The notes below the pieces were generated by a model. It saw nothing but the letters and a program-made list of their open reading frames with translations, was not told where the DNA came from and ran no database searches. Both the position numbers and the translations under genes were made by a program. Source: DYCT01 sp051875715 (GTDB lineage: Bacteria > Bacteroidota > Bacteroidia > Bacteroidales > Bacteroidaceae). From it: DNA of 64,000 nucleotides. This document shows positions 50,996 through 60,341 of the stretch, piece by piece. The stretch lies in the NCBI GenBank assembly GCA_051875715.1, contig JBJEHD010000095.1, forward strand, positions 1 through 64,000, written 5' to 3'. Every line of letters begins with the position of its first letter. Position 1 is the stretch's first letter.

Positions 50996-52342
50996 TCAGG
51001 TCCTCTTCCGTTCAGAGAGGAATCGTTTTAGCAGGAAGGTGAGGAAGTAGGGGAACGCATAGAAGCGACCATTGAAGCCGATGTTCTTGTAGCCTAACTT
51101 GATGCCATACTTCACGTCGGGGTATTTGTCCTCCTTCAGCAGGTTATTCAGTGAGGCCGTGGCTCCGTCCGTGGCTTTCACCTCCACGGGTATCAGCGAG
51201 TTCGCATCGCGGACAAAGAAGTCCATCTCCAAAGCTGGTTTGTCACGGTTATAGTAGTAGAGCTGATATCCCTGTTTTGCCAACATATCGCCCACGACAT
51301 TCTCGTAGATAGCCCCCTTGTAGGTGCCGAGATTTCGATTGGTCCGTAGGTCTTCCTGGGCCTCTTCGTCTAACGAGGCAATCAGGAGACCGGTGTCCTT
51401 GAAGTAAATCTTATAGAGTTTGGGGTCGTAGTTCCCTTTCAAGGGCAGTTCGGGCAAATTCAGGCAGTAGCAGAGGTTGATGATTCCTGCATCGGCCAGC
51501 CATTCTACGCAGCCGATGTAGTCTCGGTTACGGGCGTTTCGGGCGATTTGGCTCACTTGGAATCGCTTGTTCGTCTTGGCCAGGAAGGTGGAGATATGAT
51601 GGTACACCGCCTTTACTTTGGCCTTGTCCAGTCCTTCTACGTATTTGGTGATATCTTCCTCGTAGTCTTTCAGCAGTTGCTGCTGTAGTTCCAGTGTGCC
51701 GCCAAAGTGTCGGTTGCGGATGTACGTGTCCACTACTTTCGGCATTCCACCGATGACGACGTAGTCGCGGAACAACCCTAACAATACTTCCATCTGCAAC
51801 GCTGAAAGCGGTTCCACCCGCAACATGTGTCCATAGAGATCGTCAACAAACTCGTCCGTGTACCCTTTCGCCCACAGAAATTCTTCGAAATCCATGGAAT
51901 ACATCTCGTAGTCCTCCTTATAGCCAACGCTGTTGGATTCGATTTCCCGGTAATTGATGCCCATGAGTGAGCCGGAGCAAATGATGTCGAACCGTCCGTC
52001 GAGATTGAAGAACTTCAACGCGGTGGCAGCATTGGGACACGCCTGCAATTCGTCGAAAAAGAATAGTGTTTCGCCCGGTACGAAGCGCAGCTCGGGGTTC
52101 AGCAGCGACAGGTTCTTGAGCAGGGTGTCCACCTCGAATCCGTCGTTGAAGATGTCTCGATACTTCTTCTGTTCGATGAAATTGATCTGAATCACGTGGG
52201 TATAGTGTTGGCGAGCGAAGTGTTCCACGGAGCATGTCTTCCCGATTTGACGCGCTCCTTTGATGATGAGTGGCTTTCGTTCGGGTCGGCTTTTCCACGC
52301 CTGCAGGTATGTATCTATCTTCCTTCTCAGCAACTTATTCAT
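50996..52342 (-). CDS. AAA_14 / DUF4143-type ATPase
   Basis: 448 aa. The P-loop is KGARQIGKT (about 28-36) and the Walker B is ETLFFFDELQACP (about 90-102), with the sensor region IICSGSLMG. The C-terminal DUF4143 part is nuclease-like: FYNRDKPALEMDFFV then IPVEVKATDG has the E/D-x-K pattern of PD-(D/E)xK folds. Such proteins are numerous and variable in Bacteroides genomes; the function is unknown, possibly defence or DNA-related. It has a -7 box, and 32-base repeats lie upstream of it. It is isolated between accessory remnants. Confidence 0.82.
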   Translation of the reverse strand: MNKLLRRKIDTYLQAWKSRPERKPLIIKGARQIGKTCSVEHFARQHYTHVIQINFIEQKKYRDIFNDGFEVDTLLKNLSLLNPELRFVPGETLFFFDELQACPNAATALKFFNLDGRFDIICSGSLMGINYREIESNSVGYKEDYEMYSMDFEEFLWAKGYTDEFVDDLYGHMLRVEPLSALQMEVLLGLFRDYVVIGGMPKVVDTYIRNRHFGGTLELQQQLLKDYEEDITKYVEGLDKAKVKAVYHHISTFLAKTNKRFQVSQIARNARNRDYIGCVEWLADAGIINLCYCLNLPELPLKGNYDPKLYKIYFKDTGLLIASLDEEAQEDLRTNRNLGTYKGAIYENVVGDMLAKQGYQLYYYNRDKPALEMDFFVRDANSLIPVEVKATDGATASLNNLLKEDKYPDVKYGIKLGYKNIGFNGRFYAFPYFLTFLLKRFLSERKRT

Positions 52343-52367
52343 ACGATTTATCTTGAATGTTCCGGCT

Positions 52368-52376
52368 GCAAAGATA
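52368..52376 (-). promoter_or_regulatory. Promoter -7 element for the ATPase gene
   Basis: GCAAAGATA on the plus strand reads TATCTTTGC on the minus strand, 26 bases before the ATPase ATG. The first 32-base repeat begins right next to it, covering the -33 region. Confidence 0.6.
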
Positions 52377-52380
52377 ACTA

Positions 52381-52460
52381 TTTCACATAATCTGTCCTAC
52401 TTTTTCTTGAAATTTCACATAATCTGTCTTGTCTTTTCTCGGAATTTCACATAATCCGGC
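52381..52460. repeat. Two and a half 32-base tandem repeats upstream of the ATPase gene
   Basis: Units at 52381-52412, 52413-52444 and a partial at 52445-52460. Each starts TTTCACATAATCTGTC; the third has TTTCACATAATCCGGC. Confidence 0.85.
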
Positions 52461-52492
52461 AATGCGCCTATCTGTGGTGGGGTCTCCTTCCG

Positions 52493-52735
52493 TCAGCGAT
52501 AGGTGAACGGGACGGCGGTCTGGATGTCTGTGGACGAACGACCTATCAGCACCTTGAACTTGTCGGGCTCCGCGTCCTCCGTGCCGGGGAAGGAGAACGG
52601 CAGTTTGCCGCTCGGGTTGACCTTCCCGGAGAGGACATCCGGCCATGGCGTGGCCAATCAGAATGCCCGGAGACCAACTTTGCACCACAGCCGACACCTG
52701 GTCGAATGAAAGAGCCACGACCTTCGTACATAAAT
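52493..52735 (-). pseudogene. C-terminal remnant of a GH3 beta-glucosidase
   Basis: The minus strand reads VVALSFDQVSAVVQSWSPG, then GHAMA. After one extra G it continues DVLSGKVNPSGKLPFSFPG, then ends VPFTYR and a stop. This is the conserved region near the end of family 3 glycoside hydrolases. A frameshift and loss of the rest make it a pseudogene. Confidence 0.75.
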
Positions 52736-52772
52736 ATCAGGAGGCTATGCAGAAATAACAGACTATTTTTCC

Positions 52773-52781
52773 TACCTTTGC
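52773..52781 (+). promoter_or_regulatory. Promoter -7 element for the RlmL-type methyltransferase gene
   Basis: TACCTTTGC, 90 bases before the ATG at 52872. Matches TAnnTTTGC. Confidence 0.55.
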
Positions 52782-52871
52782 CGCCGTATATCACTTTGGA
52801 ATATAAATATCAATAAGGCCGTTTCGTCCGGAGGCCTATCCGTGTCGACGCTTGCCTTTAACTAACAAATT

Positions 52872-54647
52872 ATGAACGAAAAATTCGAACTCATTGCCAA
52901 GACGTTCCAAGGGCTTGAACAGGTATTGGCAGAGGAACTGACCCGCTTGGGAGCGGAAGAGATTGAAATAGGGCGGCGCATGGTGTCGTTTGTAGGGGAC
53001 AAGGAAATGATGTACCGCGCCAACTTCTGCCTGCGCACGGCCGTACGCATTTTAAAACCCATCAAACATTTTCAGGCAAACAATCCGGACGAGGTGTACG
53101 AGCAGGTGAAGGACATCTGCTGGGAGAACTACCTGGATGCCGACAAGACCTTTGCGGTGGACGCCGTGGTCTTCTCTGAGGAGTTCCGCCACTCCAAGTT
53201 CGTGGCCTACCGCGTGAAGGACGCCGTGGCCGACTATTTCCGCGAGAAGACGGGCAAGCGTCCGTCCGTCCGCCTCAACAACCCCGACGCGATGCTCAGC
53301 ATCCACATCGCACAAGACCGCTGCACGCTGTCGCTCGACAGTTCGGGCGAATCGCTCCACCGCCGCGGCTACCGGCAGGAGACCCTCGAGGCTCCGCTCA
53401 ACGAGGTGCTGGCCGCCGGCATGATTCTGATGACCGGCTGGCATGGCGAGTGCGACTTCATCGACCCCATGTGCGGTTCGGGCACCCTCCCCATCGAGGC
53501 CGGACTCATCGCCCGCAACATCGCGCCGGGTGTGTTCCGCCAGGGCTATGCCTTCGAGAAATGGGCCGACTTCGACGCCGAGCTCTTCGAATCCATCTAC
53601 AACGACGAGTCGCAGGAACGTGAGTTCGAACATAAAATCTACGGCTACGACAACAATCCCCGGGCCATCGACATTGCGTCGCGCAACGTGAAGGCCGCCG
53701 GATTGAGCCGCGACATCGTGCTGGACGTGCGCCCGGTGCAGCAGTTCCAGGCTCCGACCGAGAAATCCATCCTCGTCACCAATCCGCCTTATGGCGAACG
53801 CATCTCGAGCGACGACCTGCTCGGCCTCTACGACGTGATAGGCGAGCGGCTGAAGCACGCCTTCCAGGGCAATACGGCCTGGGTGCTGAGTTATCGGCAG
53901 GAGTGTTTCGACCACATCGGCCTGAAGGCTTCGCAGAAGGTGCCCTTGTTCAACGGGGCACTCGAGTGCGAGTTCCGCCAGTACGACATCTTCGAGGGCA
54001 AGTATCGCGAGCAGAAGCGTGAAGAAGGCGAACCGGGGGCCGAGCCGACGGAAGGCGACGCACCACGCTTCCCCCGCCGTGGGTTCCGCCGTGAGGAGGG
54101 CGACGCACCGCGCTTCCCCCGCCGCGAGTTCCGCCGCGAGAATGGCGATGCTCCGCGCTTCCCGCGCCGCGAGTTCCGCCGCGAAGAGGGCGATGCTCCG
54201 CGCTTCCCGCGCCGCGAGATCCGCCGCGAAGAGGGCGACGCTCCGCACTTCCCGCGCCGCGAGTTCCGCCGTGAGGATGGCGACGCACCGCGCTTCCCGC
54301 GCCGCGAGTTCCGCCGTGAGGATGGCGATGCTCCGCGCTTCCCGCGCCGCGAGTTCCGCCGCGAAGAGGGTGACGCTCCGCGTTTCCCCCGTCGCGAGTT
54401 CCGCCGCGAAGAGGGTGACGATCCGCGCTTCCCGCGCCGTGAGTTCCGCCGCGAAGAAGGGGATGCTCCGCGCTTCCCGCGCCGTGAGTTCCGCCGCGAG
54501 GATGGCGACCGCCGTTTCGACCGCCGCGAAGCCCAGCGCGAAGACCGGAAGGCCCGCTTCGGCCGCCGCGAGGAGGGTGACGCTCCGCGTTTCCCCCGTC
54601 GCACGTTCCGCCGCGACGACGACCGCCGTCCGGAGGGCGAGGAATGA
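52872..54647 (+). CDS. RlmL-type rRNA guanine-N2 methyltransferase with RE-rich repeat tail
   Basis: 591 aa. It likely methylates a guanine of 23S rRNA. A THUMP RNA-binding domain covers about 45-155. The methyltransferase domain (about 160-385) has the SAM motif DPMCGSGTLPIEAG and the catalytic NPPYGER. It is the single-methylase form, without the RlmK half found in E. coli. From residue 394 a 15-aa unit, (E/D)GDAPRFPRREFRRE, repeats ten times, followed by a looser version to the end. At DNA level this is a 45-base tandem array (54051-54500). The tail is highly charged, probably disordered and RNA-binding, and its copy number is likely unstable. It is 31 bases from the next gene. Confidence 0.9.
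   Translation: MNEKFELIAKTFQGLEQVLAEELTRLGAEEIEIGRRMVSFVGDKEMMYRANFCLRTAVRILKPIKHFQANNPDEVYEQVKDICWENYLDADKTFAVDAVVFSEEFRHSKFVAYRVKDAVADYFREKTGKRPSVRLNNPDAMLSIHIAQDRCTLSLDSSGESLHRRGYRQETLEAPLNEVLAAGMILMTGWHGECDFIDPMCGSGTLPIEAGLIARNIAPGVFRQGYAFEKWADFDAELFESIYNDESQEREFEHKIYGYDNNPRAIDIASRNVKAAGLSRDIVLDVRPVQQFQAPTEKSILVTNPPYGERISSDDLLGLYDVIGERLKHAFQGNTAWVLSYRQECFDHIGLKASQKVPLFNGALECEFRQYDIFEGKYREQKREEGEPGAEPTEGDAPRFPRRGFRREEGDAPRFPRREFRRENGDAPRFPRREFRREEGDAPRFPRREIRREEGDAPHFPRREFRREDGDAPRFPRREFRREDGDAPRFPRREFRREEGDAPRFPRREFRREEGDDPRFPRREFRREEGDAPRFPRREFRREDGDRRFDRREAQREDRKARFGRREEGDAPRFPRRTFRRDDDRRPEGEE
54051..54500 (+). repeat. Ten 45-base tandem repeats in the methyltransferase gene
   Basis: Ten in-frame units of 45 bases encode (E/D)GDAPRFPRREFRRE with few changes. 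A degenerate region to about 54640 follows. Confidence 0.92.
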
Positions 54648-54678
54648 GTGAGCAACCCTTGATTCAACCAGAAGACCA

Positions 54679-56928
54679 ATGAAAACGATACAGACGAACA
54701 TCCGACGCGGCATCCGCCCGAAACATCTGCTGGCATGGGTGCTGACGTGTTGGGTCGCATGGACAGGTATGGCACAGGAAAAGAAACAGTTGACGCTGGA
54801 GGACTTGATTCCCGGCGGAAGCACCTTTGCACAATATCGCCCGCAAAACTGCTACGGGCTGCAGTGGTGGGGCGACGTATGCATCCGCCCGGAGGTGGAC
54901 TCGCTCTTTGCCGTCAGCCCGACCACGGGACGCGAGACGCTGCTGGCCACCCTCGGCCAGGTGAACGAAGCCCTGCGGACGGCCGTGGCTCCCGGAGCCG
55001 AACGAGGCCCGCTGTTTCATTTCTACTACGTCTCCTTCCCCTGGCCCGACCGGCCTCGGATGCTGATTTCGCTGCCCGGCAAGTACGTGGTGTACGACTG
55101 GGAGGCCCGTGCCTGCACCGACTCGGTGGTGATGCGCCCGAAGGCCGCCCATGCCGACTACTGCAAGGAGACCGGCCGCGTGGCCTACACGGTGGGCAAC
55201 AACCTGTACGTCGACGACCGGGCTGTGACCGACGAGCCGGAGGGCGTGGTGTGCGGACAGGCCGTCCACCGCAATGAGTTCGGCATCATGAAGGGCACCT
55301 TCTGGAGCCCGAAAGGCCAGGCCTTGGCCTTCTACCGCATGGACGAGCGCGAGGTGACGGACTATCCGCTGGTCGACGTGTCGGCACGCGTGGCCGAACT
55401 GACCCCCATCAAGTATCCCATGGCCGGCATGACCAGCCACCGGGTGACCGTGGGCATCTATCGCCCGGACAGCCGGCAGACCGTCTATCTAGATGCCGGC
55501 GACCCCACCGACCGCTATTTCACCAACCTCAGCTGGTCGCCCGACGAGCGCCACCTCTACGTGGTGGAACTGAACCGCGACCAGATCCACGCCCAACTGG
55601 TCCGCTACGACGCCCAGACCGGCGCACGCGGCGAGGTGCTCTACGAGGAGTGGGCCGACCGCTATGTGGAGCCGCTCCATCCGTTGCTGTTCGTGCCCGG
55701 ACAGCCGGACCGCTTCCTTTACCAGAGCCAGCGCGACGGCTACAACCACCTCTACCTGATGGACCTGTCGCGCCGGCAGGAACCGCAGACGAAGGAGGGA
55801 GCCCTGCCCGGCATGCGCTATGCCGAAAGCCTGCACACCGAGGCCCTCACCGCCGGCGACTGGCTGGTGCAGGACGTGCTGGGCTTCGACGCCAAGGCAC
55901 GCAACCTGTACTACCTCTCCACCGAACCCGGTGCGCTCGAGTCGCACCTCTACCGCCTCGACCTGCGCAGCCGGAAGCGCACGCGCCTGACGCCTGCCGA
56001 GGGCATGCACGAAGCCACGCTCAGCCCCTCGGGCCGCTACGTGGTGGATGCCTACTCGTCGGCCCGCGTGCCCCGCGTCATCCGCCTGGCCGAGACGAAG
56101 CAAGGCAAGACCCTGCACACGCTGCTCAGCGCCGCCGACCCCTTTGAGGGATGCGAGATGCCGACGGTGGAGGTGGGCACCCTCAAGGCCGCCGACGGAC
56201 AGACCGACCTGTACTACCGCCTGGTGAAGCCTTCCGACTTCGACCCGCAGAAGAAATACCCCGCCATCGTCTACGTCTATGGCGGACCGCACGCCCAGAT
56301 GATTCACAACAACTTCCTCTGGGACGCCCGGGGCTGGGACCTCTACATGGCCCAGCAGGGCTACCTGATGTTCACCCTCGACAACCGGGGCAGCGACAAC
56401 CGCGGCCTGGCCTTCGAACAGGCCACCTTCCGCCGTCTGGGCATCGAGGAAGGCAAGGACCAGGTGAAGGGCGTGGAGTTCCTCCGCTCGCTGCCCTATG
56501 TGGATGCCGACCGCATCGGCGTGCACGGCTGGAGTTTCGGCGGACACATGACCACCGCCCTGATGCTCCGCTATCCCGACCTGTTCAAGGTCGGCGTGGC
56601 CGGCGGACCGGTCATCGACTGGTCGTTCTACGAAGTGATGTATGGCGAACGCTACATGGATACGCCCCAGTCCAACCCCGAGGGATACGAACAGACCGAC
56701 CTGCGCCGCCTGGCCGGCGCGCTGCAGGGGCATCTGCTTCTCATCCACGACGACGAGGACCACACCTGCGTGCTCCAGCACACGCTGTCGTTCATCCAGG
56801 CCTGCGTGGAGGCCCGCACCTATCCCGACCTGTTCGTCTATCCCGGCCACGACCACAACGTGCGGGGTCGCGACCGCGTACACCTGCACGAGAAAATCAC
56901 CCGCTATTTCAAGGACTATTTAAAATAA
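54679..56928 (+). CDS. Dipeptidyl peptidase IV-like S9 serine peptidase
   Basis: 749 aa. Signal peptide to about residue 33 (GMAQEK). The N-terminal beta-propeller (about 60-490) includes FWSPKGQALAFYRMDEREVTDYPL and LSWSPDERHLYVVELNRD, which are DPP-IV-like. The alpha/beta-hydrolase domain (about 500-749) has the nucleophile in GVHGWSFGGHM, the acid in LIHDDEDHT and the histidine in YPGHDHNVRG. It cleaves dipeptides, often X-Pro, from peptide N-termini in the periplasm or at the cell surface. The acid motif differs from the usual HG-x-ADDNVH, so the subsite may differ. purD follows by 9 bases. Confidence 0.9.
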   Translation: MKTIQTNIRRGIRPKHLLAWVLTCWVAWTGMAQEKKQLTLEDLIPGGSTFAQYRPQNCYGLQWWGDVCIRPEVDSLFAVSPTTGRETLLATLGQVNEALRTAVAPGAERGPLFHFYYVSFPWPDRPRMLISLPGKYVVYDWEARACTDSVVMRPKAAHADYCKETGRVAYTVGNNLYVDDRAVTDEPEGVVCGQAVHRNEFGIMKGTFWSPKGQALAFYRMDEREVTDYPLVDVSARVAELTPIKYPMAGMTSHRVTVGIYRPDSRQTVYLDAGDPTDRYFTNLSWSPDERHLYVVELNRDQIHAQLVRYDAQTGARGEVLYEEWADRYVEPLHPLLFVPGQPDRFLYQSQRDGYNHLYLMDLSRRQEPQTKEGALPGMRYAESLHTEALTAGDWLVQDVLGFDAKARNLYYLSTEPGALESHLYRLDLRSRKRTRLTPAEGMHEATLSPSGRYVVDAYSSARVPRVIRLAETKQGKTLHTLLSAADPFEGCEMPTVEVGTLKAADGQTDLYYRLVKPSDFDPQKKYPAIVYVYGGPHAQMIHNNFLWDARGWDLYMAQQGYLMFTLDNRGSDNRGLAFEQATFRRLGIEEGKDQVKGVEFLRSLPYVDADRIGVHGWSFGGHMTTALMLRYPDLFKVGVAGGPVIDWSFYEVMYGERYMDTPQSNPEGYEQTDLRRLAGALQGHLLLIHDDEDHTCVLQHTLSFIQACVEARTYPDLFVYPGHDHNVRGRDRVHLHEKITRYFKDYLK

Positions 56929-56937
56929 CAAGCAATC

Positions 56938-58206
56938 ATGAAAATCATCCTCTTAGGATCCGGTGGGCGTGAGCACGCGTTGGCGTGGAAAATAGCCCAA
57001 AGCAAGAAAGTAGAGAAACTGTATATCGCGCCGGGCAATGCCGGCACGGGCCTGGTGGGCGAGAACGTAGCCATCAAGGCCGACGACTTCGAAGCCATCA
57101 AGGCGTTTGTGCTTGGCCACGGCATCGACATGGTTGTGGTCGGCCCGGAGGACCCGTTGGTGAAGGGCATCTACGACTATTTCGCCCAGGATGAGGCGTT
57201 GCGCTCGATTCCCGTCATCGGCCCGTCGAAGGCCGGAGCCACCCTCGAGGGCAGCAAGGAGTTCGCCAAGGGCTTCATGCAGCGCCACGGCATCCCCACG
57301 GCCGGCTATAAGAGCGTGACGGCCGCCAACCTGGAAGAAGGCCTGGCCTTCCTCGAGACCCTGCAGGCCCCCTACGTGCTCAAGGCCGACGGCCTGTGCG
57401 CCGGCAAGGGCGTGCTGATTGTGCCTACGCTGGACGAGGCGAAGAAGGAACTGAAGGAGATGCTGGGCGGCATGTTCGGCAACGCATCGGCCACGGTGGT
57501 CATCGAGGAATTTCTGAGCGGAATCGAGTGCTCGGTGTTCGTGCTGACCGACGGCAAGCACTACCAGATTCTGCCCGAAGCGAAGGACTACAAGCGCATC
57601 GGCGAGGGCGACAAGGGCCTGAACACCGGCGGCATGGGCAGCATTTCGCCCGTCCCCTTTGCCGACAAGGCCTGGATGCAGAAGGTGGAGGACCGCATCA
57701 TCCGCCCCACGGTGGAAGGACTGGCGGCCGAAGGCATCGACTACAAAGGCTTCATCTTCTTCGGCCTCATCAACGTGAAGGGCGAACCGATGGTCATCGA
57801 ATACAACGTGCGGATGGGCGACCCGGAGACGGAGTCGGTCATGCTGCGCATCAAGAGCGACCTGGTGGACCTGTTTGAAGGCGTGGCCGCCGGCAACCTC
57901 GACGAGAAGGTGCTCGAAGTGGACCCGCGTACGGCGGTCTGCGTCATGCTCGTTTCGGGCGGTTACCCCGAGGCGTACGAGAAGGGCTTCCCCATCACGG
58001 GCCTCGACCAGGTGACGGACAGCATCGTGTTCCATGCCGGGACGGCCTTGAAGGACGGCCAGGTGGTGACCAACGGCGGACGCGTCATCGCCGTCAGCTC
58101 GTACGGAGCCGACAAGACCGAGGCACTGGCCCAGAGTTTCCGGGGAGCCAAGACCATCGACTTTGCCAAGAAATATTTCCGCAGCGACATCGGTTTTGAT
58201 TTGTAA
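56938..58206 (+). CDS. purD: Phosphoribosylamine-glycine ligase
   Basis: 422 aa. It joins glycine to phosphoribosylamine with ATP, step two of de novo purine synthesis. The N-terminal MKIILLGSGGREHALAWK, the ATP-grasp region DGLCAGKGVLI and the PurD signature NVRMGDPETE (about 291-300) are all present. The length is normal. Its stop overlaps the next start (TAATG), so it is co-translated with a membrane protein. Confidence 0.96.
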   Translation: MKIILLGSGGREHALAWKIAQSKKVEKLYIAPGNAGTGLVGENVAIKADDFEAIKAFVLGHGIDMVVVGPEDPLVKGIYDYFAQDEALRSIPVIGPSKAGATLEGSKEFAKGFMQRHGIPTAGYKSVTAANLEEGLAFLETLQAPYVLKADGLCAGKGVLIVPTLDEAKKELKEMLGGMFGNASATVVIEEFLSGIECSVFVLTDGKHYQILPEAKDYKRIGEGDKGLNTGGMGSISPVPFADKAWMQKVEDRIIRPTVEGLAAEGIDYKGFIFFGLINVKGEPMVIEYNVRMGDPETESVMLRIKSDLVDLFEGVAAGNLDEKVLEVDPRTAVCVMLVSGGYPEAYEKGFPITGLDQVTDSIVFHAGTALKDGQVVTNGGRVIAVSSYGADKTEALAQSFRGAKTIDFAKKYFRSDIGFDL

Positions 58207-59216
58207 TGGGTCGACGCAGATTGCAGACTGAATGGGTGGCCAGTCCGCTGACCCTGCCCCTGTCGCTGTTCGGGGTGCTGCTGGTGTGGACGCTGACGGG
58301 CGTGTTCGGCCTGGCCGATGCCGTCCCGGCCCTCATCGGCGTGCTTGGCCGCGACGGGGTGGGGGCGTGGCTTTCGTTGCCCTGGGTGTCGCACACGGTG
58401 GCCCTGCTGGGCTATGTGCTGCTGGGCTACATGGTGCTCGAGCTCAACAACGCCTATGCCGTCATCCGGATGCGCACCTCGCTGCAGGTGTCGCTGGCGG
58501 GGTGGCTGCTGGCCGCGTCGCCCGTCCTGCTGCAGTCGCCCGTCGGTGCGTGGGTGTCGGCCGCCATGGCCGTGTCGCTCTATTTCCTGTTCCGCAGCTA
58601 TCAGCAGGCCGACCGCCCCGTCTACCTGTTCCGGGCTGCGGCGTACCTGGGGATGGGCAGTCTGCTCTTTCCTCCGCTGCTGTTGCTCGAGCCGATCTGC
58701 CTGCTGGGGGCCTACCTGTTCCGCTCGCTCACGTGGCGCGGCTTCTTCGCCGCCGTGCTGGGGCTGTGCCTGCCCTATGCCTTCCTGCTGGGCCATGCCT
58801 ACTGGTGGGACCGGATGGACCTGTTCACCGCCCCCTTTGCCGACCTGGCCCTGTTTCGCCAGCCGCTGTCGTTTGCAGTCCCCGGACCGGTGTGGGCCTT
58901 GTGGGGTGTCATGCTGCTCCTGCTGTTGGTGGGCAGCCTGCACTATTTCGGCACCAGCAACGACGACAAGATTCGCACACGCAACTACCTCCACTTCCTC
59001 GTCCTGCTGGGCGTCGCGCTCTTTGCGCTGAGCCTGCTGCTGATGGGGCAGGCCGTGGCGTGGCTGGCGGCCTTGCTGCCGGTGGTGTCGCTGGTGGGGG
59101 CGCATCTGTTTGCGCTGAGCCATTCGAAGGTGTCCAACCTGTTCTTCCTTTTCTATATAATAAGCCTGTTGGCCGTATTTAGTTTTCACGTATGGAGTCA
59201 TTTGTGTCGTTCTTAG
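58206..59216 (+). CDS. Multi-pass inner-membrane protein of unknown function
   Basis: 336 aa. About nine hydrophobic segments span the protein, with LELNNAYAVIRMRTSLQVS in a loop and SNDDKIRTRNYLHF before the last helices. It resembles a Bacteroidales-specific family usually seen next to purD and the DedA-like gene, but I cannot name a function. The ATG overlaps the purD stop and its end overlaps the next gene by 25 bases, which supports it being real. Confidence 0.75.
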   Translation: MGRRRLQTEWVASPLTLPLSLFGVLLVWTLTGVFGLADAVPALIGVLGRDGVGAWLSLPWVSHTVALLGYVLLGYMVLELNNAYAVIRMRTSLQVSLAGWLLAASPVLLQSPVGAWVSAAMAVSLYFLFRSYQQADRPVYLFRAAAYLGMGSLLFPPLLLLEPICLLGAYLFRSLTWRGFFAAVLGLCLPYAFLLGHAYWWDRMDLFTAPFADLALFRQPLSFAVPGPVWALWGVMLLLLLVGSLHYFGTSNDDKIRTRNYLHFLVLLGVALFALSLLLMGQAVAWLAALLPVVSLVGAHLFALSHSKVSNLFFLFYIISLLAVFSFHVWSHLCRS

Positions 59217-59662
59217 CCGATTGGGGCTATGTCGGGATGTTTCTGTCGGCCCTGCTGGCCGGCAGCGTGGTCCCCTTCAGTTCGGAGGCCGTGTTGGCAG
59301 CGTTGGTGCTTCCGGGCACCGGACTGAATCCGGTGGTCTGTGTGGTGGCCGCTTCGATAGGCAACTTGCTTGGCAGCCTTACCTGTTACTGGATGGGCCA
59401 TTTGGGCAAGATGGAGTGGCTGGAAAAGTATTTCCACATGCAGCCGGAGAAAATCAACCGTATGCGGCGCAGGCTGGACGGCCGCGGCTGCTGGGTGGCG
59501 TTCTTCGCGTTCGTGCCTTTGGTGGGCAGCGTCATCGCCGTAGCCTTGGGCTTCCTGCGGAGCAACCTCTACTACGTGTCGGCCTACATGCTGGCCGGCA
59601 AGGTGCTGCGCTATGTGTTGGTCGTGATGGCAGCCCGGGGACTGCTCACCTGTTTCGGCTGA
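59192..59662 (+). CDS. DedA/SNARE-associated (YqaA-type) membrane protein
   Basis: 156 aa. Four to five membrane helices with the DedA-fold motifs SALLAGSVVPFSSEAVLA and GNLLGSLTCYWMGHLG, then FFAFVPLVGSVIAVALGFL. Family members affect membrane integrity or lipid flipping. It is short, like YqaA. It overlaps the previous gene by 25 bases and the next starts 1 base after the stop. Confidence 0.85.
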   Translation: MESFVSFLADWGYVGMFLSALLAGSVVPFSSEAVLAALVLPGTGLNPVVCVVAASIGNLLGSLTCYWMGHLGKMEWLEKYFHMQPEKINRMRRRLDGRGCWVAFFAFVPLVGSVIAVALGFLRSNLYYVSAYMLAGKVLRYVLVVMAARGLLTCFG

Positions 59663-59663
59663 G

Positions 59664-60341
59664 ATGGAACGGCGGATAGAACAGACGCAGGACGGGTCGT
59701 ACACCTTGTACGTGCCCTCGATGGACGAGCACTACCACTCGGTGAAGGGTGCGCTGACCGAGTCGATGCACATCTTCGTGCAGACCGGCCTGAAGGCTCA
59801 TCCGGCCGCTTCACCCCGGGTGCTCGAGATTGGGTTCGGCACCGGGCTGAACGCCTTCCTGACCTGGATGGAGGCCGATGCGTCGCAGCGCGTGGTGCGC
59901 TACACCACCCTGGAACGCTATCCGGTGGTCGAGGAACTGTGGCGTGCGGTGGCCTATCCGCAGCACATCGCCCCCGAACGGGCCGACGACTTCGCCCGCC
60001 TGCACCAGTGCGGGTGGGACAGCGAGGTGACGCTCGACCCCTGGTTCCGCTTCTGCAAGCGGCAGGCCGACGTCACCACCTATCCGTTTCCGCCGTCGGC
60101 CTACGACGTGGTCTACTGGGATGCCTTTGCCCCGGAGAAACAGCCCGAGATGTGGACGCGGCCGCTGATGGAACAGATGTATGCCACCCTCGACGAGGGC
60201 GGCCTGCTGGTGACCTATTGCTCGAAAGGCGCCGTACGCCGCCTGCTGCAGGACGTAGGCTTTGTGGTGGAACGCCTGCCGGGTCCTCCGGGCGGGAAAC
60301 GAGAGATATTGAGGGCCACGAAACGAACAAGACGAGTATGA
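59664..60341 (+). CDS. mnmD: tRNA 5-aminomethyl-2-thiouridine methyltransferase, MnmD type
   Basis: 225 aa. It finishes mnm5s2U at tRNA position 34 using SAM. SAM motif LEIGFGTGLNA (about 53-63), catalytic DAFAPEKQPEMW (about 151-162) and the end motif GPPGGKREILRA are as in the DUF752/MnmD family. The FAD-binding MnmC oxidase half is absent, so the preceding oxidase step must be handled by another protein or bypassed. MnmG, which starts this pathway, is encoded at 11.8-13.7 kb. The stop overlaps znuA by 4 bases. Confidence 0.9.
   Translation: MERRIEQTQDGSYTLYVPSMDEHYHSVKGALTESMHIFVQTGLKAHPAASPRVLEIGFGTGLNAFLTWMEADASQRVVRYTTLERYPVVEELWRAVAYPQHIAPERADDFARLHQCGWDSEVTLDPWFRFCKRQADVTTYPFPPSAYDVVYWDAFAPEKQPEMWTRPLMEQMYATLDEGGLLVTYCSKGAVRRLLQDVGFVVERLPGPPGGKREILRATKRTRRV

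Larger units (their letters stand above)
52343..52871. other. Intergenic region with repeats and a GH3 remnant
   Basis: Holds the ATPase promoter, the 32-base tandem repeats and a decayed GH3 tail on the minus strand, then the promoter of the RlmL-type gene on the plus strand. 52740-52870 contains only that promoter. Confidence 0.7.

Noticed and set aside
52381..52460. CRISPR-like array
   Set aside because: The 32-base units are directly tandem with no separate spacers and no cas genes are present.
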